DNA of 64,000 nt from assembly GCA_023333565.1 (NCBI GenBank), contig JAJKFH010000115.1, positions 310,001-374,000 of the forward strand, read 5' to 3'. The DNA is from Puffinus mauretanicus (taxonomy: Eukaryota > Chordata > Aves > Procellariiformes > Procellariidae). The position numbers were made by a program, and so were the translations under genes. Each line of letters opens with the position of its first letter. Positions within the stretch are counted from its first letter, which is position 1. Under the pieces are notes generated by a model. The model searched no databases. It was not told where the DNA came from and saw nothing but the letters and a program-made list of their open reading frames with translations. Below, one piece after another: positions 11,570-60,469 of this stretch.

Positions 11570-14500
11570 GTAGTACTTTTGAACTCAAAAGCTCCGAAGT
11601 CCTTTTTTTTTTTTTTAAAAAAAAAAGCTTTTGAAAGGGTGGGAGCCTACAAATTGATTATTTGACTTCTGTATTCCTTTTATTGGAAGTATTACTGTAT
11701 GCTTAGAAAGTTGTCTTGTAGTCCTTTTTTTTCCTTCAAACTGAAACTATTGGCAAATTGGCATTCAGAGGCTTATGTGCAAGATTCAACCGATGTGGCT
11801 TGTTACTATGTGACATAATTCTTGTTTATTTGTAATGGTTCATATCAATAAGGAAATGTGACTTAATAAAAGGCAAACAACTTCTGTCAGCTTTTTTTAA
11901 ACCTTCCTTATTCATACTAGCTTCTATGGAACATACTTTAAGCACTGTTTGTTTTTTTTTGTCAAAGGGTGTTTTCTTCTCTGTGTGTATACACAATATA
12001 TTTGCAAGCTGTTTTGCAAAGCTCAATGCAGCTTTTGTTCTTTTGTTCTTTTTCCATCCTTTTCCCTCTGTGCTCTGCATTAATATCTGTTGTATGACTT
12101 CAAAGAATTTGATCCTTATCCCTTTTATTGCTAAAGGGAAGAACTGTGCTGCTTGTATTGGTGCATGTGCTTTATTGCATAGTTTTATTGCAAATCTCTG
12201 TAAAAATATTTCAAGGGGCCTTCAGCCTTGGTTTGCCAGGGAGGGCTCCAATGAGACAGCAAGACTGCTGTGGCAAGCTGTCTTCCATGTGCTTGCATTC
12301 TCTTAAGTGTCACTTGTCCCTTGACCCTAGCAGCCGTGGAAGTCAGTGGGCTGGGTTCTGTTAGACACTCTCAGGCTGGTGTTCTTTCCCCAAAAGTATC
12401 CCATGAAACTTGTAATGTGAAAAATCTGTCTACAAGATCTCCAAACAGGGCAAGAAAAAACAATGACAGGGGAAAAAAAAAATTCTTATTTTTTGCAAGA
12501 ATAGAGAAATCTGAGTAATGCAAGACACTCTTGGCAGCACAAAAAGAATTAAACAGTCCATATTGAGATGAAAATATGATATTAAGCTGTAGAACAGTGG
12601 TGCTTGAAGAAGACTTGCTGATAGAATATTGCTGAATGACTTGGAAATCAAGAAATACCCAAGAGGATTTGCAAATACCTCCTGAAGACAGGCATAGACC
12701 CCCTCCACATGCTGTTCCCCAGTGAAATAGCTGATTGGCAGCAAAACCACTCAGGGTTTATTGTTGTTGGAATTCACTTTTTCTGAGTTCTGGATTTCTA
12801 GCTGCCTGCATACTGAGCAGATGTAATGCTGAATTTCTACTTTTTGTTTTTTCTCCACTTGGCTAACAAATGTTACCAAAGGGTGATGCTCTTGTTTTCT
12901 CTTTCATGCCTCAAAGCAGTCATCGTTTCTTAAAGAAGTATCCTTGTTCTCTTTGTCAATGCTGTCCTGTTGTCAGTGTTGTTCTCAATTGTGCCTGGGA
13001 GACTTCTGGATACGATTTCCCATGTTTACAGGATAATTCAGAGGAAATTGTGTAGGCTGAGATTGGGGTAACTGATTTGCAGTACATTCAAGTATTAGGA
13101 CACTTGATACTTTATTGGCGCCTTGCAGGCCATAGTCAAATTTCTGCTTGAAAAGTTTTGGCAAAAGAGACTTTTCTAGGCAGGCAGAGTAATTTTGATT
13201 ATTATCAAGTGATATTAAAAAGAAAATTAAATATTCTTTGAGCTCTTTGCCTCAGGTTTGGATGTGCTTTACTGAACCACATTTAAAATTTAAAACAGAT
13301 GTCATTTGTTATTATAATCCCTAAAATGCTCCCTGAAGATGTTGAACATAAAATAATTTTAAACAGATGGTTTGAATTACAAAAGCCACTTCAGTGTTAG
13401 AGGAAGCAGAAATACTGTAGTTGCAGTTTCATTGTCTGGCAGAGCATGTTATGCCTCAATAGAGAAAGAAAATGAAATTTTGGAAAGGAGGAAAAGGGAC
13501 TTTATCCCACTTCTATTCATAGTATGATTAGACAATGAAGTCAAGATGAGAATTTTGGGTTTCCTATCTTTAAGTAGTGTGTAAAGATATGAGAGAGAGT
13601 TACTCTGAGACTGGCTGGTAAGTCTCTTGTATAAATTAATTTGTGCAGTCAGTAGGTGTATGTGCTGTGACAGCAGGAATGACTTGATTGCATTTTAGTC
13701 AAGACTCTTGACTTTAAGAGTGTAACTCTAAAAATTTAAATTAGTAAAAGAATAAGGTAGGGACTGCTAGTGCCATCTTAGATGATGCATAACTGCCATA
13801 CCATGCAAAATACTGCCAGTTAGACCACGCAACTTCCACTTTGCTCCCCTGCCCTAAGCAAAAGGATCATTTTTTATGTACGGACAAATTGTACAGTCAC
13901 CACTTTGACAGTTTAAATTACAAAATACACAACACTGTTTAGTTGAAAAATGTATTAGTCAGCCAGAAACATAGCAGGCATTCCTCTCTGTTTCTTTTTT
14001 CTGTAAAAGATACTTACCAAGGCCATTGATGCTTATTGAAAATGCATTTCCAATGGATTTTCTTCATCTTAACCAACAGACTTGACAGTATTAGTGAAGC
14101 ATGGTCCCTCTAAAAGAGATGACTAATGTATTTAAAGCTCCCTGTCTTGACACTTTATTATATTAAAAAATATTCCTGGCGATGGGGCGTATTCCATGTA
14201 GTATTTTGTGTATGGTTTATTGCATATTTGAAGAAAGAAAAATATAAAAGGGAAATGTTACATTTCTCATGAAGAACTGTATTGTATTTTGGTACAAGTA
14301 TGGTTTTCTTTGCCTTATAAATAATGCTGAGAGATTATAACTTCAGAGGAATGCAGCTTAGATGTAGATTACTTTGGGAAAATGAGGGCTGCACTTAATT
14401 ATGTCAGCCTTCCTGTTAAGCTCTGAGGGACCTAATCCAGCTTGGGGCTGTGGATGTAGCTTCTGTGGCATGAGTCAAAAAAAGGAAAAGAAAAAAAAAA

Positions 14501-17500
14501 AGTCTTGTCAGCAAGTTATGGATCGACTTGAAAAGAGGGAAAAGCTCATGTGAAATAAACTGCCTGCTTTTTGTCTCTGATGGTTGGATTTAGGTGGCTT
14601 ATTGCAGCTGTCTTGCTCTCCTGCCACCATTACAGTCTGGGTGTTTTAGTCCTTGCACTGACATGACTGTTGGTGAAGAACTCGCAGCTAATAGCAGCAT
14701 TTTTTTGTGTTGTTTTGATAGGTGTGAGTACAAAGAAAGAGAGGGTCTCTTCATCCCATCTGCCACCAGCCAGGCGCTGAACTTTCTCTCTGAGGATTCG
14801 GGGGGGGGTGACACTACCAAAAAAAACCCAGCCAAAAACCCCTTCTCTAATCGGTGTGAATCACTTTATTCTGGAAAAATGATTAATTGCACTCAGGAGG
14901 TCCTTGCTGCTTTTCTTTCTTTACTCTCCTAGACTTTAAGAAAAGTGTCCGCTGGTTCTGCCTTGTCCCTCAGAACGATTGCTCCCATGCATCTGCTCGC
15001 TCTCTTCTCTACTCGTGTACAACACCCAATAAAGTGAGAAGGTCTGAAGTCTGCTGAAGCCCTCGGCGTAGACAGGGCAGTGCTAATTTTCTACTTGCTT
15101 TGTTCGGTGGACAACTCATATTTAACAGGCAGTGAGTAGCTTGGTGGATCTTCAGTACTTTTCTGTTAAGGATCTGAAAAGGGTCTTTATTTAAGAATTC
15201 GGATAGTTTAAATTCTGACATACTGGAGGTTGGACTCCATTGGCTCTGTATTTAGTTCAGTAGGTGGTGACCTACTAAAGGAGAAGAAATTTAGAAAGAA
15301 AAGAATAAATCTGAGTCTGATACATAGTTTACTCCTTGGGCTGAGTCTGTAGAGGAGGCGAGTTGGCTGTCTGAACTATTATAACAAGTGATATGTTTGG
15401 ATGGACAGTAAGAAATGGCATGTGGCAAATAGGTTGCAACATGCTCCTCTATTATCTACAAGACTAGAAGCTTCTTTCTCTCATCTTGGTGTGATAGGCA
15501 ATCGCTTAACAGAATTAAGTAGAATAATGCAGTCATGATTTGGGCAAAGCTTGCATTTTGCTTTGTGAAAATAAGGACTGTGGGAGGTAGCGCACTAAGT
15601 CACTTGCTAAGGGATTGCCTGGGAAAGTATCAGAGGACACAAAAATGCTGAGATATCCTTGGCTTAAGTTTTCTTGACAGAAAGATGTAAGATATATTTT
15701 TCAAGTGACAGTTTGTTTATCCACTTTTTGGATGGCCAGGCACCTGAGGGCAGAGACATTTTTGCACTAGTAATAAATACTTAGATCTGGCTCCTTGTCC
15801 TCCAAAGTGAAAAAGGGTGTGTGTGTTTAATACATGTCTATCTTTCTTCTCTTGATAGGCTGTGGCTTTTGCTTTTTCTTATAAGCTAGTGCTTAATCCG
15901 TTTTCCTTTTATCCTTGTTATTTCTTCCTTTTAGCATGCCTTGCGAGGCTTCTGCCTTGAACCATCAAGCACCAGGCTCTGCAGAGAAATTTGCTCGTGA
16001 TGACCTCTGTAACGGCGGGGGGAGGAGAACACTAAAGGACTCTTTCCTTTGTGTGGTATCCCATAGAAGCTGGATTTAATTTCTGTATCTCATGTGAGAT
16101 ACAGAGAAATAGTATATAGATAGGCATGTTTCCTGCTAGGGCAGATGCATACACAGTACTAGCTGTGCTTTCTCTGTGCCTAGAAGCCATGAGAGTAGAC
16201 TCTGTAGGTTTGAGGGATGTCTGAGCACCCAGATTTTGCTGAGCTGCTCTCTCCTCTTCCCAGCCAGAAAAGCATGCCAGAAGGCTGCTGGGCACCAACG
16301 AGTTTGATACTGATGCTTCCTGCTCCTGATGCTGACAGGCCTGTCAGAACACCTACGAGATCCTGTTCAGCCTCTGGTTCCCACATTGGACCTGCAGGTT
16401 CGGACTGGCTTTTGAACCACCTTGTCAAATGGTGATGCAAAAGCACAAAGGGGGAAGAAAAGAGGAGTGGAAGAGATCTCTGTATGGCAGAAGATTCAGA
16501 TGAGTGAAGATCTGTGCATTTTCAAATTTAGAGGTGCTGCCAACTAGTTCCAGCTGTTCCTGCACTGATTGTGTGGCGGCTGTGCTGACTGCTAAGTGAC
16601 ATTCTTCCTTGGACTTGCAGTCCGAGACCTTGCATTGCATCTTTGTGAACACAGATCAACTGATGAGTCCACTCCTCTTGGAAACGGGTGGGGGAAAACG
16701 TGTAATACTAGAGCATATCATAGGCAGAAAAAAAACAGATGTCCCAGGAGATCTACACTGAGGTTTTTCCAAAAATCTCGTTTTTCCTAAATCTCCTTTT
16801 TCAGACTCCTGAAGATCGTGTGCGGATCTTGTAAGGAAAAGGAAATTTTCAAGATGAATATTTAGCTTTCCCTCTCCATATTGATGGCCCCTCATGCAAG
16901 AGTGCAATGAAGGAGACATGACCACAAGTATCCCATTTATACTTGAAGTGAGAGATACTCATCTTTTTCTTCTGTTCTTGCCACAAACGCTTGTAGCTGC
17001 AATTACACAGCACAAACATTGATTAGCATTAATCCTCCTTTTCTGTGGAGGTCCATTCAAATCCCAGAGGTCCCTCTGTCTTTTACCTTCACTTTCTTCC
17101 TTGATGGTTTACCTTTCATGGTTCAGTGATCCATAGTAAATCAACTTTTAATAGTAGGGTTCCAGGGGATGGATGGCTGCTCCAAGAAGAGATGTTTTTT
17201 TCTCTGTTGCCTTGGCATCCATTGAACTAATGACTCTTTATATCAAGTAGCTGGAAATGCATAGACAAAATTACCTTGTTCCACAGCAGAATGGAAGGTG
17301 GTAGCCCATCCTAGATTTAAGAAGCTTAAATACCTGCAAATGTGAATTTAGGTGACTTTGGCATTCCCAATTAGGGAAGACGGTCATCCTCTGATTTGCA
17401 GGACATATATTGTAACACTTGAAATCCAAAAGTTTACAATCAAATGTTGATGTTGATAGTGAAATGCTGGTGGTCTGGCCTTGTCAGCTCTGTCAGCCCT

Positions 17501-20500
17501 AACTTAGATTGTAGCTGGGGTGACTGCTTTATCTCTTTCTAGGAGAGGTAAAGCACCCTCATTTTTCTTAACAGTGTAGGTGCAAACTGAAGGCAGCTTC
17601 TGAATGGTACCTCTGATGCTCTTTTTGATTTCTTTCACTTCCTGTCTTGCTGGCTTTTTTCAGTTAAAAGAACTGTGTGAAGTACCAGTTGGTAGCAATT
17701 CAGCCAAGAAATGAACCAGTATCAGCCAAGACCTGTTTCTGCACAGCAATGGATCACTTGGACACGCTCTTTCTGAAAATGCAAACTGTTTTTTATACGG
17801 GAAGGGTCCTATTTCAGCCTATCATTCAACTGTCTTCCACCCGTGTCTGTCTTAGACCGTGGTACTTGTAAGTTCAGAGGGGCCTAGCGAAGGCATTTCT
17901 TTGACAGGGAATACTTTACTTCATTAATATCTGAATTTGTTCGTTTCCAGATGTGAGTATTTGTCAGGTCTCTGATAAGTAATTTTGTAATTCAGTGATT
18001 ATGAATGACTGAATGTGTTATCTTGGTTACCGTTTTATCTGCAATAGGGTGGGTCAGAACCTGGTCCGTACGTATGGTGGTTGCAGTGTCTGCCACAGGC
18101 AGCGTGCCTGGGGGATCCCTCTGGCTGCCTTAAGTCTCTAGGAAAAGCTTTCTGGAAATTAACTTGCCCATTTTCATTCATGTTGCCATATCTTTTAGGC
18201 AAACTAATGTTTCCGCATCATGGGTGAAAACAGAAACTTAACTCTGCGTTCAGGGACCCAAGCCTTGCCCTTCCTCTGAGCATCTTCTCCCTTTGAGAGG
18301 ACTAATGTGCACAGTCATTCTTTTCTGATACAGTCTCATCGCTCTGCTTTGTCAGATCTCTCCCGCCTGCCCCGTTCAGCTGTTAGAGAAGAGGATCTCT
18401 ACAAGAAATGTCATCCATGTGCCTGCTTGCTTTTCTGTTGCCCTTCTCGATAGTCAAATATGTATCAATATTGCGGGCTGAGAAGAAATGGGAGTGTGCT
18501 CCAAGTGGCATAGCATGTGTTGAGAGGAGCTGACGCTGAGATGGGAATGGACCTGTGGAAAGTTGGGTCCAAAAAAGCCTGGTCTTGGGTGTTTGTCCTA
18601 CAGGGGTGGAATGGGTGCTTTGGTTTGGAAGTCCCAGAGGAACCCAGGCAGAGAAAAAGAACTTCCTTTTCCGTTGAAAACCAGTTACTGGAAATGTTTT
18701 GTTCTTCCATGATACTTTGAAGAGGATGTATTTCACAAATCAGCTGTCTTAAATGAACTTTAGGCACTTTGGTCTGGCAATGACCAAGTTTAGTTGTAAC
18801 TTGATCAAGATGAAAAGGTGTAGAAGGTCACTGGTCCCTCTCTAGAATTGCTGTTGATTGTATTTAAACTTTGTTCTTTGAGTTGGAGCCTTCTCTAACC
18901 ACAGACGAGTGCTCATTTGCAACACCTCACCCAATGGCTTAGCAGTTTGAAAGCAAGACTGCCATTAGAAAGGGCGTGAGGTGCCATCCTGGCATTCAGC
19001 TGAGATGCAGTTAAGAGCTTTCCAAACACTTTATACCTGTGGGAAAGTATCTCTAAGCCTGAGCATAGGATGCTCTTCACAATGTTATGTCACAGTGATG
19101 ACGCCCAAAGTCAGGCATTAAAGGAGCAACGTAAGCTAAGCTAGAAGCAGAAGGAGCGGCTGTGAGGGACGTGCTCTGCCTGTGTTGAAATCATCTGATG
19201 GTGATGAGCAGTTGGATATGCCCAGATGAATAGTCTAGTGTAATGTAGTCAAACTTGTTGCAAAAGAAAGTCTCTTTTTTTTTTTTTTAAATTAATTCTG
19301 TAGATCACTATAGTCTAAGACAGCATTAAATTTGAATTGTGTTGATTGTACTTTTTTGCTGCAAGCGAGGGCTCAGGCCTGGGGACAGTTAAAACAAAGA
19401 GAAATAGCTAGTGCTGAAAGCAGATTAGGTTACTGATACTTTAATCAGAAGAATTTATAATATGTTAAGCTATAGAATTATAGCACTGGAAGTATACAAC
19501 AGCAAGTATCTGATTGAAGTAACTGCTTTGTTTAGTAGGGTGTTTAACCTCATCAGTTTAAGGCATGAATAGTTTGGATTCTCTTATCAAACACAACTAC
19601 ATCAAAATAAAAAGCCCTATGGAAAATAAAACTGATTGAATAAAATGAGGTCCGGCATTCAACTTAATGGTATTTCTGTGACTGTGGTTTCATGTGTTTA
19701 AATTCATGCAGGAACCTTGAGTACTTAAAAATAAAAAATAAACAAACTGATATTTACAAATATTCCAAGTCTCTGGGAATCTCACTTGTAGACATAAAAG
19801 CATGTAAGTTCCTGATTAATGAAAAGTTTTTGTTTGATCACTTAAGTGTGACTACTACGTGTCTCTTTAAAATGTTGTATTTAGTTGTCTCGATCTTGTT
19901 ACGTGGTTTTCTCTCCAAATCTCTAAAATGAGAATTTACTATATTAATGTTTCTGATTAGGATTGGAGTTGTTGCATCTTTGTTTCAGTAGGGAAAATGG
20001 GTGGAATTCAAAGTTATGGTTAAGTTGCATACAGGTCTGAATTTTCTTTGGATTAGGAAGTAATAATATATATTAATTTTCAAACCTTTTTTTAGTGTGT
20101 GGGTTTTTTCTCTGTTTTTTCTGGCCCTTTAAAATTTTTATTTTAAAAAATATCTTTCAGAGTTTTCTTCAGAGTTAAGGTTATATGGTAGTGAAGCCTT
20201 TTTTCTTTATTTTATAAGAATAAGAGTCTTACCGCGTGGTGGCTCTCTGTGTCTGTCCAGCTACTGGAATTCTGTAAGTAACAAGATGAACTTAGATATT
20301 GTAATTTAGAAGCACTAACTAGATTTTGAAACAAGGAGTTTCTTTAGAGAGAGGTGTGTATTTACGTAGGTAATTGAATATCTGAACCTTCCAGGCTGTT
20401 AGGGAAATCTGTTTTCTAAATTGGTGAGTGCGGGTGTTGTTTTGTTAAGGTTAATAATTAGCTGATATTTAAATAACTAAGTTAGCAGCCTGGACAGCAC

Positions 20501-20660
20501 TAATAGTGCTTTGTCGGAAATAAGCCTTGTTCAGGCTCAGATCCCACACTTACCTGAGTCAATATACATATTTGCAGTGCCTTCAGTAGGCATCATATGA
20601 ACCCCTCAGTACACGTGGCAGACATACATTTCCAGTGTACCTGTAATTAATACCTGTTAT

Positions 20661-20684
20661 ATACAAATATATATATATTTGTAT
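20661..20684. repeat. 24-bp perfect AT palindrome
   Basis: An uninterrupted self-complementary sequence with a (TA)n centre and ATACAAA/TTTGTAT ends. It is probably a symmetric microsatellite rather than a functional site. Confidence 0.6.
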
Positions 20685-21395
20685 CCCTAACCTGACTTCA
20701 GAGGATGACAGGGCAGAAAAAAACATTCAAAAAGGGAATATCATTATCCATGAAACATAATCCTTCAGCTGTTATGCTTTTGTCACCTGTTTTAGAAGAG
20801 GAATAGTGTTTTGCACTCAGCAGAGCATCTTTGTTCCTTTAAAAGAAGTTTTCTGTTTCTAGGCAGAATATAACGAGCCCAGAATTGATAGTAAACTTAG
20901 AAAAAGCAACTTTGGATGGATGTTTGCTATAGGATGGCTTTCCCTAGCTGTCTTTGGCTTGTGTTTGCCTGAGCAGACCTCAACACTGTCATGCAATCAG
21001 CCAGTAGAGGGTAGCATGTTCATGAAGACATTGCGTTGTCCTAGTCTTCTGTCGCTGATGTAGGTAACAACAAACTGCTGAGTATCAGACAAACTGGCTT
21101 GATTCAATGGTGTTTTGAAGCCATCTGATATCCCACTAAACACCAGAGATGAATTGCTGAGACATTATAATGACTATCTGAAAGTCTGAATTAGCCACGC
21201 AGTGACTTTTGACTTCTGGTAAAAAGCTTGTTGGAAGCAGAGATTGATTATGGATCCTGTGTAGTGACTGTGGTTATAGTACTCCGTTCTATCACAAATG
21301 AAATAAATATTGATTCTGATAAGTCTCAGCTGCCTAACTTTATTTTTCTCACTCCCTCTCAGTGTTGGACTTTGCCTTGCCAGCCCGCTGTTGCC

Positions 21396-55970
<34,575 letters not shown>

Positions 55971-56264
55971 GTAAGTGTCTGTAAAAACCATACATATTTT
56001 ACCTGATTGTTTGTCTTATCACTTCGGTATTTCAGTGTGATGCAACAACAGAAATTCAGTCTCTTCAGTCTCTTTCAGTTGCTCTGACAATGAAACTTTG
56101 CACTAGTACTCTATGCAATTAATTTCTATTTAAAAATTCTGGTTACAAGTAGATTTTTTTTTAAAAAATCTATCCTTTACATTTAGTTTTCCATCAAGGG
56201 TTATTTGCCTAAGCTTTTTGACAATATAGCTATATATAGACTGCATGGTAATTTTCACTGACTC

Positions 56265-56288
56265 TTTTTTTTTTTTTTTTTTTTTTTT
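56265..56288. repeat. Poly-T tract
   Basis: An uninterrupted run of 24 T. It could be the poly-A tail of an antisense insertion, but no mobile element is recognisable next to it. Confidence 0.8.
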
Positions 56289-59157
56289 CTATGTTCTTTT
56301 AGCATTCCTTGGGAGATATAAGTCCCTATAGGGTCAGGAAATACAATCTGTTCTTGTTTATATGTATATAAAAGTTGAACTAAGAATTGTTTCTTCTGTG
56401 ACTTAAATTCTAATGAAAACCAAACAAAACACCTTGCATCCAGAAAAGAAGCTCAAAATCTTTAGAATTTGTGCTCCCTGGTGTTAGCGTTTCCAGGGCT
56501 GTGAAGGAGTTTCTAGTGATTTGTGTATCCGCGATGTCTGTGTTCTAGTGTATGGAGCAGTTACTGACCCACTCACTCTTCAGTCTTATCCAATTAAAGC
56601 TGCTTTTTCCTCTTTCTTTCCCCCCTAAAGGTTTTTGAAAGCTTTGCTATGGGTGCACGTGATACTGTTCAGTTCTGCTTTCAGTTTGTGGAGTGCTCCA
56701 AAAACGCTTTGTCACCGAGAGCAGCTGTTTTCCTTTGGGAAATAAAACAGATGTTAATTAAGATCTTTAAATCATAGCAGCAGTAAAAAGTACTTGAATC
56801 TCTTCCTGTGAAGTACGTTCAATCGCTAAAAAAGATTGCAGTCTTTCTGAGCGGAGATTTACTGTGTTATTTTATACCACTAGCTTCTTCAAAGGGAAAG
56901 GTTCAAGACGGTCTGAGACACAAGTCAAGTCAATCTTGGGCACATAATGAATGTTTTAGATCAAATTCTGATTAAGAATGACAGGTGCATTATCAAAGAA
57001 TTTACTGATCTGTATGGAACAAAAACGCCGTATGGAAAGCATGACCAGTCATCTTTGATTCTGTGGGGAGGACTATTAGTTTGATTTCACAGCTCTTGCT
57101 TAGGTCTTACCTTTCCCCAAGAAATAAGGCTGATTCTGTAAGATAGGACGTGTTTTTCTTAATGCTAAATTTATGTTTAAAGGAACTAAGTGTTATTGAT
57201 TGCCTTATGGACTGGTGTCTTTCCTTTTTATGTTATGTTGGATTGTTTTAAGTGGAAACGCCTGAGACATTTATCACTTTGAAAATATGACCAAAACTTG
57301 GTATAAACATGTTGTTACTTTGGTATGATCCGTTGCAAAAATAAATTTATTTTACTTTCTTTAGGTATTCTTAAAACTTTTCTGAATCAGAATTTGGGTT
57401 AATGGTTCTTCCAGGAAAGGTTTTTGTGTGAGACCAAAATAATACCTTGGATGCGTGAATTACCTTACAAAAGGTGCCTATGCTTGCATGTTGTACCGAT
57501 AAAGACTTTCTTTGGTTCCTCCAGATGATGACGTTCATCTTCACTCTAGGAAAACAGAAGACGACTCATACCACAGATGGTGACACATTAATGCAAATAC
57601 TCATCCACTCCCCCCTGCGGGAGCGGAGTTTGGGCAGATTCTAATTAGTCTTCACAACTCTCCTTGACTTTCAAAACTTGGCCCATGTCTGGGAAGCTAC
57701 CAAGGGGCCTTGTCTAACCAGTTACTAATAGCTGGGATGAAGTGGTTGAACGCCAACTTATTTTTAAGCAGACGAGTAACTTCCTAGTGCTCCAGCTTGT
57801 AGGAACTGAAGGAAAACCTGAGGTAGTTTTAGACATGACCTGTCTACAGATCTATCCCCTCCCTCACATGGAGGTGACTGACACTGTGTGAGCCGTGAAC
57901 ATGAGCCTGTGCTTCAGTTGCAGGTCATGATCTGATGCATTAGTGTAAGGCAACCCTCATCAGTTCTTCAAGCAAATTTTGCTTGAATCAGAGTGAGATA
58001 CTGAGGGAAAGGCATGTATCCCCTTTTGCTGGCTTTACTGCGACACTTTTTTTTTGGTGGTAGATAAAAGGGTATAGAAGGGTACAATTACTCTGCCTTT
58101 TTCAGGAGAAGTTAAAAAGGCAAGGTTGGGGGTAGCTTACTTCTGTGTCTGGAGCAAGAGATCTCTTGGTATACTGTGCTACGTTTCAGAGTAATTGGAA
58201 ATGGTATGGAGGTTGCATTTCTGCACAGCTCTATGCTATTTGGACTTGTCAGACCAAGTTTAATGGCAGGTTTGCCCACTAATTTGTGTTAATCTGTGGT
58301 TGGCCTTGTCCGCTGCTGCAGCTGAGCACAGTTCTGTGCTGTGTTTCCGCTAGGCACTACTGTCCTTTCATTCAGACAGGAATAGCTTCTTCCACCACTA
58401 TTCATTGATTTCAGTTGTTGTACAAAGGAGTTATATCCTTTTTTAATCCTTCTGGTGCTTGAAAACTGTAACTTGAAGCTTAGAAAGTGCGTACTCCAGC
58501 ATAATGCTTTATTCCTTCCTAGTTTATTGGAGGTTAGTGAAGCGTAATTCATGTCTGAAGTGCTTTGGGACCATCAAGTTATGTAGAAATTGAAAATGTA
58601 AATATTTTGGTTTGGAATATTATAGATTTTATGTATATTTCAGCATCTTGATAACCTGAAAATGAACAAAGATATCTCTAAGAACTGCCTCTCTTAAATT
58701 ATATAAATTAAATGGTGTAATTGAATAAAGTCTGTATAACAGAAATGTAGATACGAGTTCCAGAAGAAATCTGAAACTAAAATTTCAGATTGAGACATTC
58801 TGGTTTCAGAGAAGTTGATACAATTATTATTGAAGATTTATTTATCTGGGGGAGAGAATATGTTCATGAATAATGTGTTCTGTAGAAACTACAACTTAAC
58901 AAAAACATCAACTTAATTTTTCAGCCAGAAATAGCATTTAAAAGTTTGGTTTAATATTCTGAGGGGAAAATCCTGTTTCTGAGTTTGAATTTCAAGTGTT
59001 TTATTACCAAGTGACTAGAAAACTGTTCATGACCTTCAGATGCAATAACTTAAAAACTAGTGTTTGAATTGTATATTGAATATATTGCACCAAAAGCGTT
59101 AAGCTAGTTTTTATATATGTATTTTTTTCTTTTTACAAGCCTATTTTTACTCCTTAT

Positions 59158-59643
59158 TTACACAATGTTGGCAACAGAGAAAGTATCTTGAATTGAAATA
59201 AGGCTTTTGATTTCCATGGGGAATCTCATCCGTAGTAGAAGCATGGCTGGCACAATGGACAGGGAATGAAGGAGGTCATTAGACATGTGCCCTTTTCTAC
59301 TTGGATCTAAATTGCGTCTCTCTGAAATCTGTCTGTCAGGTGTATAATAATGAGAAGGAGGATCATTGTGTTGTGTGATAAAAACTTCAGTAGTGTCTAC
59401 TTGACCAGGTTTGAGGCAGGTTAGAATTTGGATAGCTGTATCTATTAATAAGGATGCGTTTGGTTGCCAGTAATGCCATTTTAATTTTGTCAAAGTGCCT
59501 TCATCAAGGAACAAATCTGTGTAAAAGTGTATCTTGAGGCTACCTGTGAAACTGTTGAGAACACATTTCAGAAAGCTCAGCTGCAAGGGTCTGCTGATTC
59601 TGCAAGGCAAGATGCACAACCTGCTCCCAGGGGAATGAATGCA
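59158..59643 (-). other. Unidentified antisense open reading frame
   Basis: The minus strand is open for about 162 codons from the stop at 59644-59646 to a TAA at 59158-59160, inside AT-rich intron. There is no ATG near its left end; the first in-frame Met is internal. The translation has a mixed, protein-like composition (for example LTKLKWHYWQPNASLLIDTA) but I recognise no domain. A second frame at its upstream end reads LALQNQQTLAAELSEM and then stops, which may hint at a frameshifted pseudogene. A chance open frame of this length somewhere in 64 kb is also plausible. Confidence 0.3.
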
Positions 59644-60469
59644 CTAGAGCAGAACAGTGTCCCTTGCTGATATTGAATACTTGTTTAGAATGCTTATCTG
59701 CAGTTCCAGTTGGATACCTGAAGGGACTTACTGTCTGAAATGAGTTTCCTTCCTACTTTCTTCCACTTCCTACCTTTTTTTCCCAGCTATGAAAGACATG
59801 TTTTCAAAAATTGTTTGCTTAGCAAGGTCAGAGGCTGTTCTTATCAGGATTCTGAGACATAGGCACAATGCTTTGGCCTTTATGTGTAAGAAAAGCAGAT
59901 ACCAAGATGCCAGATGCTTTGAAGGAAGAGAGAGGACAAATCTGAAGGTTGCTGACAGAGGAAAACTGATGTCCAGGATAGTGAACTATCTTATTAGCGT
60001 TCTGACCATTTGATGTACCTTAAGGCAAGTGCCAAGCTGGCACAGCTCAAAAAGGAGTGTGCCAAGGGGCCAGATGCTACTGTTTACAGATTCCCAAAGC
60101 TGGCATCTTTGGGCTGTGAAAGTAATCCTACAAGGAGTAGCAGGAGGACAGTGTAGTGAGGTGAGTAAATGCAACGTCAGTGTTGCACTAAAATCCTTGT
60201 AACCAATTAATGCAATTTGATTATCCTAACAGGTACAAGAGATTTAAGATATTAAATTCCACAAAAGCACAGAGTTCTTTTGTGTATGCCTGGTGTATAC
60301 AGTGCTTTCAGAGAAGACTGTGCTTCCAGCTCTTCAGGTTCTGGTGCCTCACAGTAAGATGGCAGGAGCAGGAGTTTAAGAATCACCATATACAAAAAAC
60401 CAAGAGAGATGATGTTGCAAATTAATGGTTTAGAGGCTGCTTAAAGAATCAACGTCAAAGGTATTAGCA

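Larger units (their letters stand above)
5531..21362 (+). other. PIGN: PIGN 5' intron (long, noncoding)
   Basis: About 15.8 kb between the inferred noncoding exon and the first coding exon. It is AT-rich, with poly-T/poly-A tracts (for example 11602-11627 and 19272-19287), an isolated CpG-rich patch near 11150-11400 and a strong hairpin at 11504-11569. No further coding exon was recognised; the short open frames do not resemble known proteins. Confidence 0.6.

Noticed and set aside
14808..14842. G-run followed by A-run and AACCC units, considered as a telomere-like repeat
   Set aside because: There is no repeated TTAGGG or CCCTAA unit; it is only mixed homopolymer sequence.
15936..16030. Possible extra 5' untranslated exon of PIGN after a CTTCCTTTTAG acceptor-like sequence
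   Set aside because: No good GT donor follows within a plausible distance, so there is no support for an exon.
59789..60013. 74-codon plus-strand open frame
   Set aside because: No match to PIGN exon 12 or any recognised family; length is within chance expectation.
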